In this document: positions 13,275 through 24,163 of the stretch, one piece after another
Numbering within the stretch: position 1 is the first letter of the stretch
How the letters are laid out: every line of letters starts with the position of its first letter
Assembly (NCBI RefSeq): GCF_910592395.1
Contig: NC_088324.1
Span: 1,114,001 to 1,178,000, forward strand
From: Lineus longissimus
Taxonomy: Eukaryota > Nemertea > Pilidiophora > Heteronemertea > Lineidae
Length of the DNA: 64,000 nt
Direction of reading: 5' to 3'
The notes under the pieces: model-generated
Database searches by the model: none
What the model was told of the DNA's origin: nothing
The model's input: the letters and a program-made list of their open reading frames with translations, nothing else
Made by a program: the position numbers and the translations under genes

Positions 13275-13768
13275 GTTGGTTTAAGGAATTGATACCTCAC
13301 TGTCGGTATTGGATGTCTCACCAAAACCGCGAGGACGGAGCTAAAATGTAGACCGAAACCGAAGCAGAGGCGACTTTTTGGCAAACATTTCAGCTGCACA
13401 CGGGCGGCTTTTGCGAGACAATCAATACCGACAATGAGGTATCAATTTCTACTTAAAATATCTCAAATTTAACAAGGGTGGTTTAAAATGCTTTTTGACG
13501 GCTTCCATATTTTGCACCAACCCGAGCGGTCATAGTTGGCTAACATTACCCGCTTAATTCAAAACGAGGCTTCGTTTGCGCATAGTGCATTTACACTGTT
13601 AAGTGCGGTTAGTGCTAAATCCATGTATTTTAGAATGTTTCACCAAACCATGCCATTTCACCCACGATCTTGGTGAGGTGCACTCCAGTGTTAGCCTACC
13701 TTAGCTCTGCCGTATTTTGTGAGACGACCAATACCTCCAGCTTGCTATCAAGTCCTTAAACCACTTCT
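13275..13768. mobile_element. foldback-type MITE with several inverted termini
   Basis: A left end of GGTTTAAGGAATTGATACC type pairs with the right end near 13740-13765 (CAAGTCCTTAAACCACTTC). An internal inverted copy of the GATACCTCA.TGTCGGTATTG motif lies at 13285-13319 and 13415-13450. A partial copy in inverse orientation is found at 58259-58490, including the GGGTTGGTGCAAAATAT block. Confidence 0.65.
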
Positions 13769-13769
13769 T

Positions 13770-14425
13770 AGTAGATGTGCTTGTGGGAAAAGAGATTTAT
13801 GTTGGAAGTCATAAAACAACTTGAACGCTTCCGGCAAGTCTCGGGCGACGATTAATAGAATAGGCTGCTTGCTGGGTTTTTAAATAATCGTTATAAATTA
13901 GTAATGATTTCCCAGCACAGAACACCTACGCAGCCACCATTGTAGGACTGTTTTCATATCGCTGCCTAATTTATGGCTGCTTTGTCCACGAGGAGCACTG
14001 ATATTTTTTACGATTCCGCAGATTGACTTGCAATCTATCACATAAGACGTCACAACCTGTATGGGACACTGAATCTAGCAAATTAACTCATAATTGTTAA
14101 TGTTATATAAGCTATATTAGCTAAAATGTATTGCCCGTTTCGCTTGGAAGCAAATATGATGGTCACTGAGCAAACATTCCATTGAAAACAGCTGGGGATA
14201 AAATTCTCTGTCACTTTTATAATAAGTTTTTTTTATAATTGTTTGTTTTGTTAGAATAATCGTGATTCTACCATGGGCCGTTAGTCATTCTCTGGTGGTG
14301 AATCATTGACGAAATCACAAGGTCAGATCTACCATGGGCCATCACTGATGCTATGACATGTATGATAAAATCTGTCATATCATTTTTCATGGGCCATATC
14401 ACTTTACTTTCCGCAACGTTGCGAC
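13770..14425. other. non-coding; probable LINE 3' flank
   Basis: No gene is seen. Two ACCATGGGCC motifs (near 14271 and 14330) and a third ATGGGCCAT lie just beyond the 3' end of the minus-strand LINE. They may belong to its 3' untranslated region. Confidence 0.3.
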
Positions 14426-16195
14426 CTAGGTCGTCATCAGTGTGATCATTTGATCACTCCATCTTAACCGGTTGGTCACCAGCATCAGCAGGTCTCCATC
14501 CACGCCGATGGTCCTTGCGTCGCGCTCGGCCGCTTCCATCCACCTCATCCAGTGCCTCTCCCCTGCACCCGCAGGTCTCCATCCACGCCGATGGTCCTTG
14601 CGTCGCGCTCGGCCGCTTCCATCCACCTCATCCAGTGTCTCTCCCCTGCACCCGCAGGTCTCCATCCACGCCGATGGTCCTTGCGTCGCGCTCGGCCGCT
14701 TCCATCCACCTCATGCAGTGTCTCTCCCCTGCACCCGCAGGTCTCCATCCACGCCGATGGTCCTTGCGTCGCGCTCGGCCGCTTCCATCCACCTCATCCA
14801 GTGTCTCTCCCCTGCACCCGCAGGTCTCCATCCACGCCGATGGTCCTTGCGTCGCGCTCGGCCGCTTCCATCCACCTCATCCAGTGCCTCTCCCCTGCAC
14901 CCGCAGGTCTCCATCCACGCCGATGGTCCTTGCGTCGCGCTCGGCCGCTTCCATCCACCTCATCCAGTGTCTCTCCCCTGCACCCGCAGGTCTCCATCCA
15001 CGCCGCTGGTCCTTGCGTCGCGCTCGGCCGCTTCCATCCACCTCATCCAGTGTCTCTCCCCTGCACCCGCAGGTCTCCATCCACGCCGATGGTCCTTGCG
15101 TCGCGCTCGGCCGCTTCCATCCACCTCATGCAGTGTCTCTCCCCTGCACCCGCAGGTCTCCATCCACGCCGATGGTCCTTGCGTCGCGCTCAGCCGCTTC
15201 CATCCACCTCATCCAGTGTCTCTCCCCTGCACCCGCAGGTCTCCATCCACGCCGATGGTCCTTGCGTCGCTCTCGGCCGCTTCCATCCACCTCATCCAGT
15301 GTCTCTCCCTTGCACCCGCAGGTCTCCATCCACGCCGATGGTCCTTGCGTCGCGCTCGGCCGCTTCCATCCACCTCATCCAGTGTCTCTCCCCTGCACCC
15401 GCAGGTCTCCATCCACGCCGATGGTCCCTGCGTCGCGCTCGGCCGCTTCCATCTACCTCATCCAGTGTCTCTCCCCTGCACCCGCAGATCTCCATCCACG
15501 CCGATGGTCCTTGCGTCGCGCTCAGCCGCTTCCATCCACCTCATCCAGTGTCTCTCCCCTGCACCCGCAGGTCTCCATCCACGCCGATGGTCCTTGCGTC
15601 GCGCTCGGCCGCTTCCATCCACCTCATCCAGTGTCTCTCCCTTGCACCCGCAGGTCTCCATCCACGCCGATGGTCCTTGCGTCGCGCTCAGCCGCTTCCA
15701 TCCACCTCATCCAGTGTCTCTCCCCTGCACCCGCAGGTCTCCATCCACGCCGATGGTCCTTGCGTCGCGCTCGGCCGCTTCCATCCACCTCATCCAGTGT
15801 CTCTCCCCTGCACCCGCAGATCTCCATCAACGCCGATGGTCCTTGCGTCGCGCTCAGCCGCTTCCATCCACCTCATCCAGTGTCTCTCCCCTGCACCCGC
15901 AGGTCTCCATCCACGCCGATGGTCTTTGCGTCGCCAAACCACCTCCGTCTCCTCTTTGCAGGAGCACGGAAACAGGTGGTTGTCCAGTCCTGGCTCGGAT
16001 AACTGTATTCCTGGTCCGGTGGAACCACATACCCCCCAGGATCCTACGGAGGCATCGGGAGTCGAAGGCGTCTAGGCGTCCCTCATCTGCCCGAGTGGTT
16101 GCCCATGTCTCAGATCCATACAGTAAGGTTGAGATTACTACCGAGTTGTAGATGCGAACCTCTGTCCGGATGCTGGTGTAGCTCTGGACCATCAT
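14426..16195 (-). mobile_element. LINE (non-LTR retrotransposon) 3' part with expanded ORF end
   Basis: Reading on the minus strand from 16195, the frame encodes the C-terminal part of a LINE reverse transcriptase. Key phrases are STLLYGSETW, ADEGRLDAFDSRCLRRILGG and RTGQPP, all typical of the region after the RT palm in many animal LINEs. The coding sequence runs straight into an 83-bp tandem array (14485-15935). It emerges at its far side as NRLRWSDQM..., which resembles the usual last residues of such ORF2 proteins (a DR.RW-like motif), with a stop near 14426. The catalytic RT domain is missing (5' truncation), so this is a dead copy. Confidence 0.8.
14485..15935. repeat. 83-bp minisatellite, ~18 copies, inside LINE ORF
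   Basis: The repeat starts CAGGTCTCCATCCACGCCGA and recurs every 83 bases with only scattered substitutions (for example a T-for-A near 15005 and GATCTCC variants at 15487 and 15819). Eighty-three is not a multiple of three and the unit has no stop in any + frame. Three overlapping long + strand frames (495-559 codons) therefore stay open; these are artefacts of composition, not genes. On the minus strand most frames are broken every 67 codons. Confidence 0.95.
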
Positions 16196-16408
16196 AGAAT
16201 TTATATTATATTATATTTCCAGAATTCTGAAGACCGCTACTCTGATGAGTATATACTTTGAGGGGTACACGCGCTATAATGGTGCCACTCTATAGAATCT
16301 ATTATAGAATTTCCAAGGTAGAATCTACCTTGAGCTGTCATGATGGTGGGCGATATGATGTTGAACGTGATTTGTGATAATCGTCAAAGATGCATCCATC
16401 CATGGCCC

Positions 16409-16438
16409 ATCAATCAATCAATCAATCAATCAATCAAT
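16409..16438 (-). repeat. (ATTG)n tail of LINE
   Basis: Seven or eight ATTG units (TCAA on the + strand) directly follow the 3' end of the second LINE fragment. They are the simple-sequence tail expected for CR1/L2-type elements. Confidence 0.85.
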
Positions 16439-16711
16439 TAAAATATTTATATAGCGCCTGATTCAAGGAAACAATTTCCTCGACTCTCAGGCGCTGTTGA
16501 AAAAAGCATGCCTGAATAAGTGAGTTTTTAGAACGGCCTTGAAAGATACCACTGAATCCGCCTTGCGGATGGACGAAGGGAGTTGATTCCAGAGGTATGG
16601 AGCAGCCCTGCAGAATGCTCGGTCACCAAATGTCTTGCATTTGGTGCGCGGAACAATCAGCAGGGCGGCTCCATCTGAACGCAGAGAGTATGAGGTCCCC
16701 CGCTGTAGCAA
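16439..16711 (-). mobile_element. CR1/L2-type LINE 3' end with stem-loop
   Basis: The minus-strand frame 16711-16487 encodes the typical C-terminus of CR1/L2-like ORF2: FGDRAFCRAAPYLWNQLPSS, then IR.A.S..SFK..LKTHLFR.AF and a stop. Downstream, 16450-16495 folds as a strong hairpin: AGCGCCTGA pairs with TCAGGCGCT, and AGGAAA with TTTCCT. The TATAGCGCC motif and the ATTG tail follow. It is 5'-truncated. The 3' stem-loop is the kind of structure recognised by the element's own RT in this group. Confidence 0.85.
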
Positions 16712-17402
16712 TGATTTTAGGATGCGAACCTTTGCCCAGTGACGTTGTGAAAAACAAGACCAAATACATCAATCAGTTATTGGACTCCCATTCCACTGAT
16801 CAATCACGATTCATCATCAGCCTCTTTCATTGATCACATCTGATGAAGTAATTACCATAGTGAGGAATTCATTTTGAAATAATTGCATTAGGTAGGCTTG
16901 TGTCCCCTTGGGTGTGATGGTGCCAGCTCGGATGATTAGGCTGATGACTTGTAAAACAAAAAAACAACTTACATGTGTATATCGTTGTAGATGTTCAAAA
17001 ATCTGCAAGGCGACGTACTCTGCGTTGAACTGTAAGAAGTCGCATCAGTACTTCCTCTGCGGGCTGTCACTTTAAATGAGGGCTGGGTAATCGACCAATG
17101 AATATACTGAAACCATCAGGGCACTTTCTGACACCGAACCAGAATGCTCAATGTATATTTTGGTGGCATTAATATGATTATCTTGTACATTGTATAAACC
17201 TTGTTTTTTCCCAAACACCAAATCCGCCATGGTTTATCAATGAAAATACATGATGATTATGACTTGACATGATTTGACCCGATTCAACGCAAATCTCTTG
17301 TTCAGTATGATACCGCATTAACTATATGTAATCTAACTTAGAATACAACCACATTAAAGTTTATTTGTGCTATTTGACCAAATTCGGTAATTTTTAAAAA
17401 AT

Positions 17403-17590
17403 GTGACCTGTCACAGCAAAGCCAGGCGCATGTCGCTCTGAGCTTGGCAGGCTGAGACGGACTGTTTGTTCATTTCTCTATTTTCTGCCTTTTGTGAAAT
17501 ATGAGCACATCAATTTCTTCCATTATCTCCTGGTGTCATTCAGGCTCATCTTCTGTGCGACATGCGCCTGGTTTTGCTGTGACGGGTCGC
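17403..17590. mobile_element. 188-bp MITE with ~32-bp TIRs, copy 1
   Basis: The left end GTGACCTGTCACAGCAAAGC and its inverse at the right (TTTTGCTGTGACGGGTCGC) enclose CAGGCGCATGTCGC arms. AAAT may be duplicated at the flanks. A second copy of identical length is at 40850-41037. Confidence 0.85.
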
Positions 17591-19009
17591 AAATAATTTG
17601 ACCTCTGCTCCCTCTTCTTAACGGCGATTGAACAATCATACTGGTTGGTAGCATGGTAAGTGACCCAACTGAGGTTTGCTGGCGGTATGTTCCATCGAAA
17701 TTGAGTTAAAAACAAAGAAATTTGAGTCAAAACTGATATTTCTCAGAAAGTAAGGTAACACTTGCCATGCCTGGATGCTATATTCTAGTCATGTTATTCA
17801 CCACAGACCCTAATCATGCCGTGCCGCTAGAGGAGCATCCACATTCTGCTCCCATAATCCACGGATAAGTGAGCAAACATTGACAATAATCACTTACAAT
17901 GTTTGCACCGACCTGACATGAATTTTGGAGTGGGTGTTGTGGTGGTGGAGACTGATACGATTCTTCTCTGAAGTGTGTTCAATGGACCACTCCAGATAGC
18001 AGCCTTCTATTCAGTGCAGACACCAGAGCGTGCATCACAACTAACCTTACCCTCGTTTGATGAATGGCACAGATTCTGTATTTGTAGAGGCGTCCATGTC
18101 GCCAGAGAAAACGGGCTGGAGATTTCGGAAGGGTTAGCCACTTTAATTAAACCATTGTTGACCCGACACCAAGTCTGGTCTTAGTGAGGATGTGCATGCC
18201 ACTAGCTATGATTAAATAGCGTCAAATATAGTCCTCATGATCTATATTTGGTTCCGTATCACCTAAAGAAGGAGAAGAGTTTTGGGGGGAGGATTAGCCA
18301 CTTTAATTAAACCTTTGTTGAAATTTTGCTGAGTCATGCCAGTCTGGTTCATAATGAGGCTTTGTAATCCATTAAATGATTAAGTATCGATGCAAATAAA
18401 GGGTTTTATGTGTATCTGGGTCAGGGTTTGACACAGGGTTATAGTTCCTTCTCGCTCTTTGGAGCAAAATGGGGACATGAAAATACCCTCCGTCAGTCCG
18501 GCCACTTATCTGGAGAATTCACCGATGTATCAAAGCCAAATTTGGTGTGTGGGGACATATGGGCACAAGTAAGAAACCAATCGAAAAGTAGGTCACCACA
18601 TCAAAATCCAAGATGAAGATGGCTGCGGCCTATTTGGTGTGAAAAGGACTTCCTATAAAACTTGTTGTAGTGGGTCACAATTGATAAGATACGAATATCC
18701 CATGAGATGACAACAAATGGAACCATATGATACCCTTAGATGGTCCATTAAGCACCGACAACACCACAGAAATATGTGCAATGATGGTGAAGAAAAACGC
18801 ATTTCGAAAGTTATTCTCATAGAATGCCATCACTACTTCTTAAAACTATCGAAAAGTTGAAGAAGAAAAATGTCTTTGACACTACATGTATATCTAAATA
18901 GTAGTATAGAAATCAGTGAATTTGAAGCTGGCGTTTGCTTTAAAACGGAGCATTTGTAATGGCTGTGTCCAGCTGATCGAAGAATTTGTTCAAGTTCCAG
19001 TTTTGCCAT
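17591..19009. other. no gene; diverged 162-bp duplication
   Basis: The segments at about 18130-18210 and 18292-18375 both carry TTAGCCACTTTAATTAAACC followed by a shared GTCTGGT and GATTAA context, 162 bases apart. Otherwise nothing recognisable is present. Confidence 0.45.
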
Positions 19010-19440
19010 CTTGACCCTCAAGCCTTGGATCCACTCCGTCGACCCGGACTCCGTTACACCAACCCCTGACGCAATACGCGGATCTGCCTGCATAAGTTGG
19101 TTCTGTTATTCCTCACTAGATCGCACGCTGCGCTACCGCCGATATTAACCAATCAGAAGGCCTGTAACAAGAGCGCACTTTGAGCATGATCTAAGCAACC
19201 TCACTTCTAGTCTTCTACGTTCAAAAACGCTGTGTCGAAAGTGTATATTGGCAGCATGCCAAGACTGGAGGCGAGAATAAATAAATGACTCATTCATGAA
19301 AAATCACAATTTTGAAAGCAGCGTTCTGATTGGCTCACCACAACTCGAGGCGCACGAGATACAGAATTATGGCATGCTTTTCTTCAGAGGTATGCGGGGA
19401 GGTAACGGACCGATTAACTCTGATGGTTCAGAATGAGTTT
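19010..19440 (+). repeat. ~430-bp dispersed repeat, intact (empty-site) copy
   Basis: Highly similar to 54287-54684 plus 55303-55330. Shared blocks include GCCTTGGATCCACTCCG, CCGCCGATATTAACCAATCA-like and GCATGCCAAGACTGGAGGCG. This copy retains the uninterrupted target ACGGACCGATTAAC (19405-19418) that is split by an insertion in the 54-kb copy. Confidence 0.85.
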
Positions 19441-20238
19441 TGCGGAATTGGTTTGGGTCAACGCGTTAACCGAGAGAGCTCGGTCCCAACACGCTTCTTT
19501 CGAAACGGGCGGTGGCTTTCGATGTTGAAACCATACGTTCCCTAGTTGCCTGATTCTTTATTTGAAACACTCTGGTTGTATCAAAGAAAGGGCTGGGTGG
19601 GGCCATGTGAGGCTAGAGTAGGTGGGACTTGGCATCGTGGATATTTAAAGATAGCTAGTTGCGTTTGGGTTGATAGCTTATTCTTCAACACTTTGGTTCG
19701 ATTCCACACTCAAAATATATGGTAACATTAAGTGCCAATCGAGGGTGATTCAGTGGAGATGATGGTACATTTTACAATACCCTATACTGATGATAAACAA
19801 AGACAACTAATTGGCAGTTTGCCAGTGCATGCACATCTCCGTTCAAGTTCTCAGATCATTCATTGGTACCAATGAATGATCGCCCCAATTAAACTAGTCA
19901 AACTAAACTGGTGTCGCTTATTAAATATTCTCGGAAGGTCTCCGTGTTTTGTAACATGATTTGTTTAACTTGTGTAGTCATGGCATGGTAAGTTGATCGT
20001 GGTAGTAGTCATGTGATCGTCACCTGACCAATCACGTGGAATTTTTGATAATACAATATTAACCCTTTATTGCCTGGGCCAGTGAGGCAAATTATTGTGA
20101 GCGAGTGGGTCTTGCTCGCAAAAATATTCTGCCGCGACAATGTCATGCTTTCAGCTAGAATTCCATGTGGCAAGTTTCTACAGAGACACTGCATCTCGCT
20201 AGGCCCTGATGATAATATCACTTTTTAACCCATATGAA

Positions 20239-20890
20239 TATGGCTGGCGCGAGTGGGCAAAATTTATAATTATGCCACGGCACAAATCGGAATTGCGGTG
20301 TGGCATAATTCACAATTATGGTGCACCATAAATTGACCAATCAAAACCTCGGATCTCGTGAATTATGCCGCGGCATAATGCTGAATTGTGGTGTAGGTCT
20401 ATTCGGCAGAAGCAGTCAACCAATTATGGAGGACGGAAGTGAGAATTGTGGCCACGATTTGTGGATTGATGTTATTTTCAATACATGATTGCAGGTCATG
20501 TGATCTTTGAGATTTCGTGGAAAAGAAATTGTATAAAACGCACGTGCGAAGCTCAAATGTCAGCAAACGCACGTGGATTGCTTAACTTGGGTTCTCTCTA
20601 TTCCTTCTGATTGCATGCGTTCCTTGATCTCAAGCCCCTTCACAATCCTGATATTCTTAACTACCCTAAGCATACTACCCTGGAAATCTTTGGAGATTTG
20701 CGATTGTTACAATTTCATTTCCGGTGAACTCTTCCGTCCTCCATATATGACACTTCTGTCCACAATTCCTATTTATGCCGCGGCATAATTCACGAGATCC
20801 GAGGTTTTGATTGGTTTATTTATGGTGCGCCACAATTCCGATTTGTGCCGTGGCATAATTCTGAATTCTGTCCATTCGCGCTAGCCATAT
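20239..20890. mobile_element. foldback element with ~140-bp arms
   Basis: The left arm (20239-20376) contains GCCACGGCACAAATCGGAAT, CCAATCAAAACCTCGGATCT and GCCGCGGCATAA. Its inverse occupies 20768-20890. A second inner inverted pair carries the GGAGGACGGAAG motif (about 20428 and 20730). The whole element is close to palindromic and has no transposase. Confidence 0.8.
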
Positions 20891-21367
20891 ACGAAGTTAT
20901 GATTAAAGAGACTGCTCATGTACCCAGCGCTATCAGAAAGTGTCTAATAACAACTAACAAACACAAATTTCACACCTTTTGAATAGCCGAAGTAATGTCC
21001 ATCTTTGTGTACTGTAGCCATAGTTATTAAACACAGTGAGTCCTGTGTAAAGTGGTTTGAGTGTACTGCAGGACATATGTATGACGGCGCCTATGATACA
21101 CTTAGACCTCTATATTTCCTTTTTCGAAAATAATCATGTCTTTACTCGCGAAAATATCCTGCCGCAAATATGTCCAACGTGTTCACGAAAATGTTATGCC
21201 CCAAAAATGTTATCCCCTGTTATCCTCTGAAATATCTTTGATCTATACTAAATTTGATTGTCTGAAGACTATAGTACAAAAACGTGTGTCGCCAAAATAT
21301 CTATTGAATGTTGAAACATGATTCTGTGGTACGATAAGTAGCACAGAATCATGTGGACACTTTCTTT

Positions 21368-21960
21368 ACTGTCCGCTATGGTTATGGTGCCACCATAGCG
21401 AACAGTCACACAGGTGCACTACTGTCCGCTATGGTTATGGTGCCACCATAGCGAACAGTCACACAGGTGCACTACTGTCCGCTATGTTTATGGTGTCACC
21501 ATAGCGAACAGTCACACAGGTGCGCTACTGTCCGCTATGGTTATGGTGTCACCATAGCGAACAGTCACACAGGTGCACTACTGTCCGCTATGGTTATGGT
21601 GTCACCATAGCGAACAGTCACACAGGTGCACTACTGTCCGCTATGGTTATGGTGTCACCATAGCGAACAGTCACACAGGTGCACTACTGTCCGCTATGGT
21701 TATGGTGTCACCATAGCGAACAGTCACACAGGTGCACTACTGTCCGCTATGGTTATGGTGCCACCATAGCGAACAGTCACACAGGTGCACTACTGTCCGC
21801 TATGGTTATGGTGCCACCATAGCGAACAGTCACACAGGTGCACTACTGTCCGCTATGGTTATGGTGTCACCATAGCGAACAGTCACACATGTGCACTACT
21901 GTCCGCTATGGTTATGGTGTCACCATAGCGAACAGTCACACTGGTGCACTACTGTCCGCT
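21368..21960 (+). repeat. 53-bp minisatellite, ~11 copies
   Basis: The unit runs CTGTCCGCTATGGTTATGGT, then G(C/T)CACCATAGCGAACAG and TCACACAGGTGCACTA. Within each unit the first segment pairs with ACCATAGCG.ACAG as a hairpin. Variation is limited to a few sites such as C/T after GGTG. Confidence 0.95.
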
Positions 21961-22291
21961 TGTGCTTGTTATCACATCTTCCTATTCTGGTGTACATGCA
22001 ACACAACACAGCACGTGCAATAATCTCCACAACTTATTAGGCAATTATGATAGAAATAAGCGCAATTGTGCCATTAATTTGGCATAGAGCTACAAAAGCA
22101 CCGATCAATCTACTTATTCAGGACAGCTTCATCAATCTAAACCAGGTGTGTTTAAGCTTTCATCTCGTAATACCAACCAGCAAATCCACGTCGAGTGCCA
22201 TAGAACAGGAAATATTCGCGGTTGAATCTGCTGGTGCTTTCGATTTATTTGGTGTCGCCTGCTAGCCGCTTCGGTAACCATAGCGGACAGT
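21368..22291. mobile_element. 17-bp-TIR DNA element containing a hairpin array
   Basis: ACTGTCCGCTATGGTTA at 21368-21384 has its perfect inverse at 22275-22291. Between them lie the 53-bp tandem array and about 315 bases of single-copy DNA without an ORF of known type. The array monomer contains the same 17 bases, so the array appears to have grown from the element's own left terminus. Confidence 0.6.
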
Positions 22292-22299
22292 GATTTGCT

Positions 22300-24160
22300 G
22301 ACACTGTCCGAATCCCCATACCATTATCAACAGTGATAGGTCAGGGATTGTTAGCTCACAGTCACAATAAAAGGTCAGCTGTATTAGCGATGAGTGATTT
22401 TCTATTATTAGTAGTGAAGGGTCCGCTAATATTTGCGTTCCTTCGCTAATGAGAAATACCAATGGAGCTGGCGAACAGAACATTGGCTTGATCACTAGTG
22501 CCCACCTTGTTACCATTTCATTGTTGAATATAAAGTCTGTGAAAGCATGTCTAGGTAGCCTTTTGAATACTCTCGTTCGAAATATCTACATAACAAAAAA
22601 GTCACCCCGGAAGAAAAGGTCAACCAAACATCTTTGATGATAAAAATGGCATCCTGCCTTTAATTCAATATTGATGTGTAGGCCGAAACACCAATAAATG
22701 TTTTTGAATCCTCAAACAGTGCAGTAACCCTACCACTAAATGTTTTTGCGATGAGGTAGTTTTTTTCCTACATGGCTAAGCCTCATTAGATGAGAGCCGT
22801 TTGCATGTGCATCCCCCCCCCCCCTCCCAACGTAAAGACATTATATTTGATGTACTATTGCTTTCAAAACATTTTGTGTAATGCATATTGTTTGTAGACC
22901 GTCTTTGAGAGTCGTCGCCATTTTCTGAGAGTGCCCTGAACAAGGGCGAGCGTTGCTGGTGCCTTGATATAAGCGAAATTAATAATAACATTCTCGGGCT
23001 GGATCCTGTGGGAGTGGTCTTGATCCCGTGGGAGCGGGCTGAATCACGTGGGAGCGGAGAATGAACTACTCCATTAGCAGATATAGCGATAGGATTTCAT
23101 GAATATGACTTACTCTTCTATTGGTGATAATTTGTTGTCAGTGAGCGCGGCTGACCTTTACGAGAGCGTGGGCGGGCTGCTGATCATATTGAGGCAAGCT
23201 CGTGTAAGAAGGCGAAGGGTTTTATTCTGCGGTGAATGTGTGATTGTGTTAGATTGAAGAGTGATTTGATTGACTGTGTTATGAATTGCCTTTGCATCTA
23301 CTTGCTAAACATGGAGGAGATGGTTGAAAGACACATGGAAACGCTGTCTTATATTTAGCTCACCTTTAGAGGAGCTTATAAAAAAACGCCTGTCGTCCGT
23401 AAGCAGAGCACGTTTCGTAACCGCTGGGGCGAGATTACTGAAAGTTGGCATGATGGTGGCTTTTGGCAGTATGCCTGGTCTTATGCTGGGAACCTGTATA
23501 CTCTAGACTCACTGATGCTGAAAGGGTGGATGTTGTCCTGGGTGCCGACAAATGGTACCCAGGTTCGAGATCGACTGGACAATAAGCACCCTGGGTGCCA
23601 TTACACTAGACTAACAGCACCCAGCTTCTTTTTGCCTGGCTTACGGATCTTAGGGACGACGTTTCTTGCAATCTCGTTTTATCTCGCGCCGTGGTACTTG
23701 CGGCATTAGCATTGCTCGAAATAAAAAGAACAGATAAACAGAAAAAAACGCGTTTAGGCCTATAGGTCTTTGAATGCACATTTCGAATATATCCCTCCTA
23801 TCTACCTTTTCTGAATAAATCATCCGAAATGTGCTTTCAAAGACCTTTAGGTGTGGACCGTGTGGGTCTTTACGTTGTGGTAAGTTGATTGACAGTGGTT
23901 GGCATTGGCATCGCCTAGATCATGCTAATATCATCACCAAGTGCTCCAAGTGCTAATCGTTGCACCTTTCACTTGTCTTCAGGATACTGTCACACATATT
24001 ATTTGGCGAAATATTCACCATGCCAGGAATGGGATGCAAACATCCATGCCGTGATGCATAATAGAGCCAAAAAAAGATATCTGACAATACCATGTGTCAT
24101 GATGCCACGTTGAATGATGACACCCTCAGGTGAGGTACTGAATGCACGAGGTATCCGGGC
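22300..24160. other. no recognisable gene
   Basis: A poly-C run (about 22807-22820), a short degenerate GTGGGAGCGG repeat (about 22997-23058) and a fragment near 23350-23450 that looks like a dispersed element are present. No exon was recognised. Confidence 0.4.
23760..23850. repeat. 26-bp inverted repeat (hairpin)
   Basis: Left arm CTATAGGTCTTTGAATGCAC (23760 onward) and right arm GTGCTTTCAAAGACCTTTAG (ending 23850) flank about 40 bases. Only two positions mismatch. It is a small MITE or a remnant of one. Confidence 0.75.
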
Positions 24161-24163
24161 AGC

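Noticed and set aside
14472-16151. Three long + strand ORFs (495, 507 and 559 codons) rich in Ser, Pro and Arg
   Set aside because: They are the same 83-bp repeat read in three rotating frames; the unit lacks stops and derives from a LINE on the other strand.
21368-21960. CRISPR-like array of regularly spaced palindromic repeats
   Set aside because: There are no unique spacers; the whole 53-bp unit repeats, and the host is a eukaryote.
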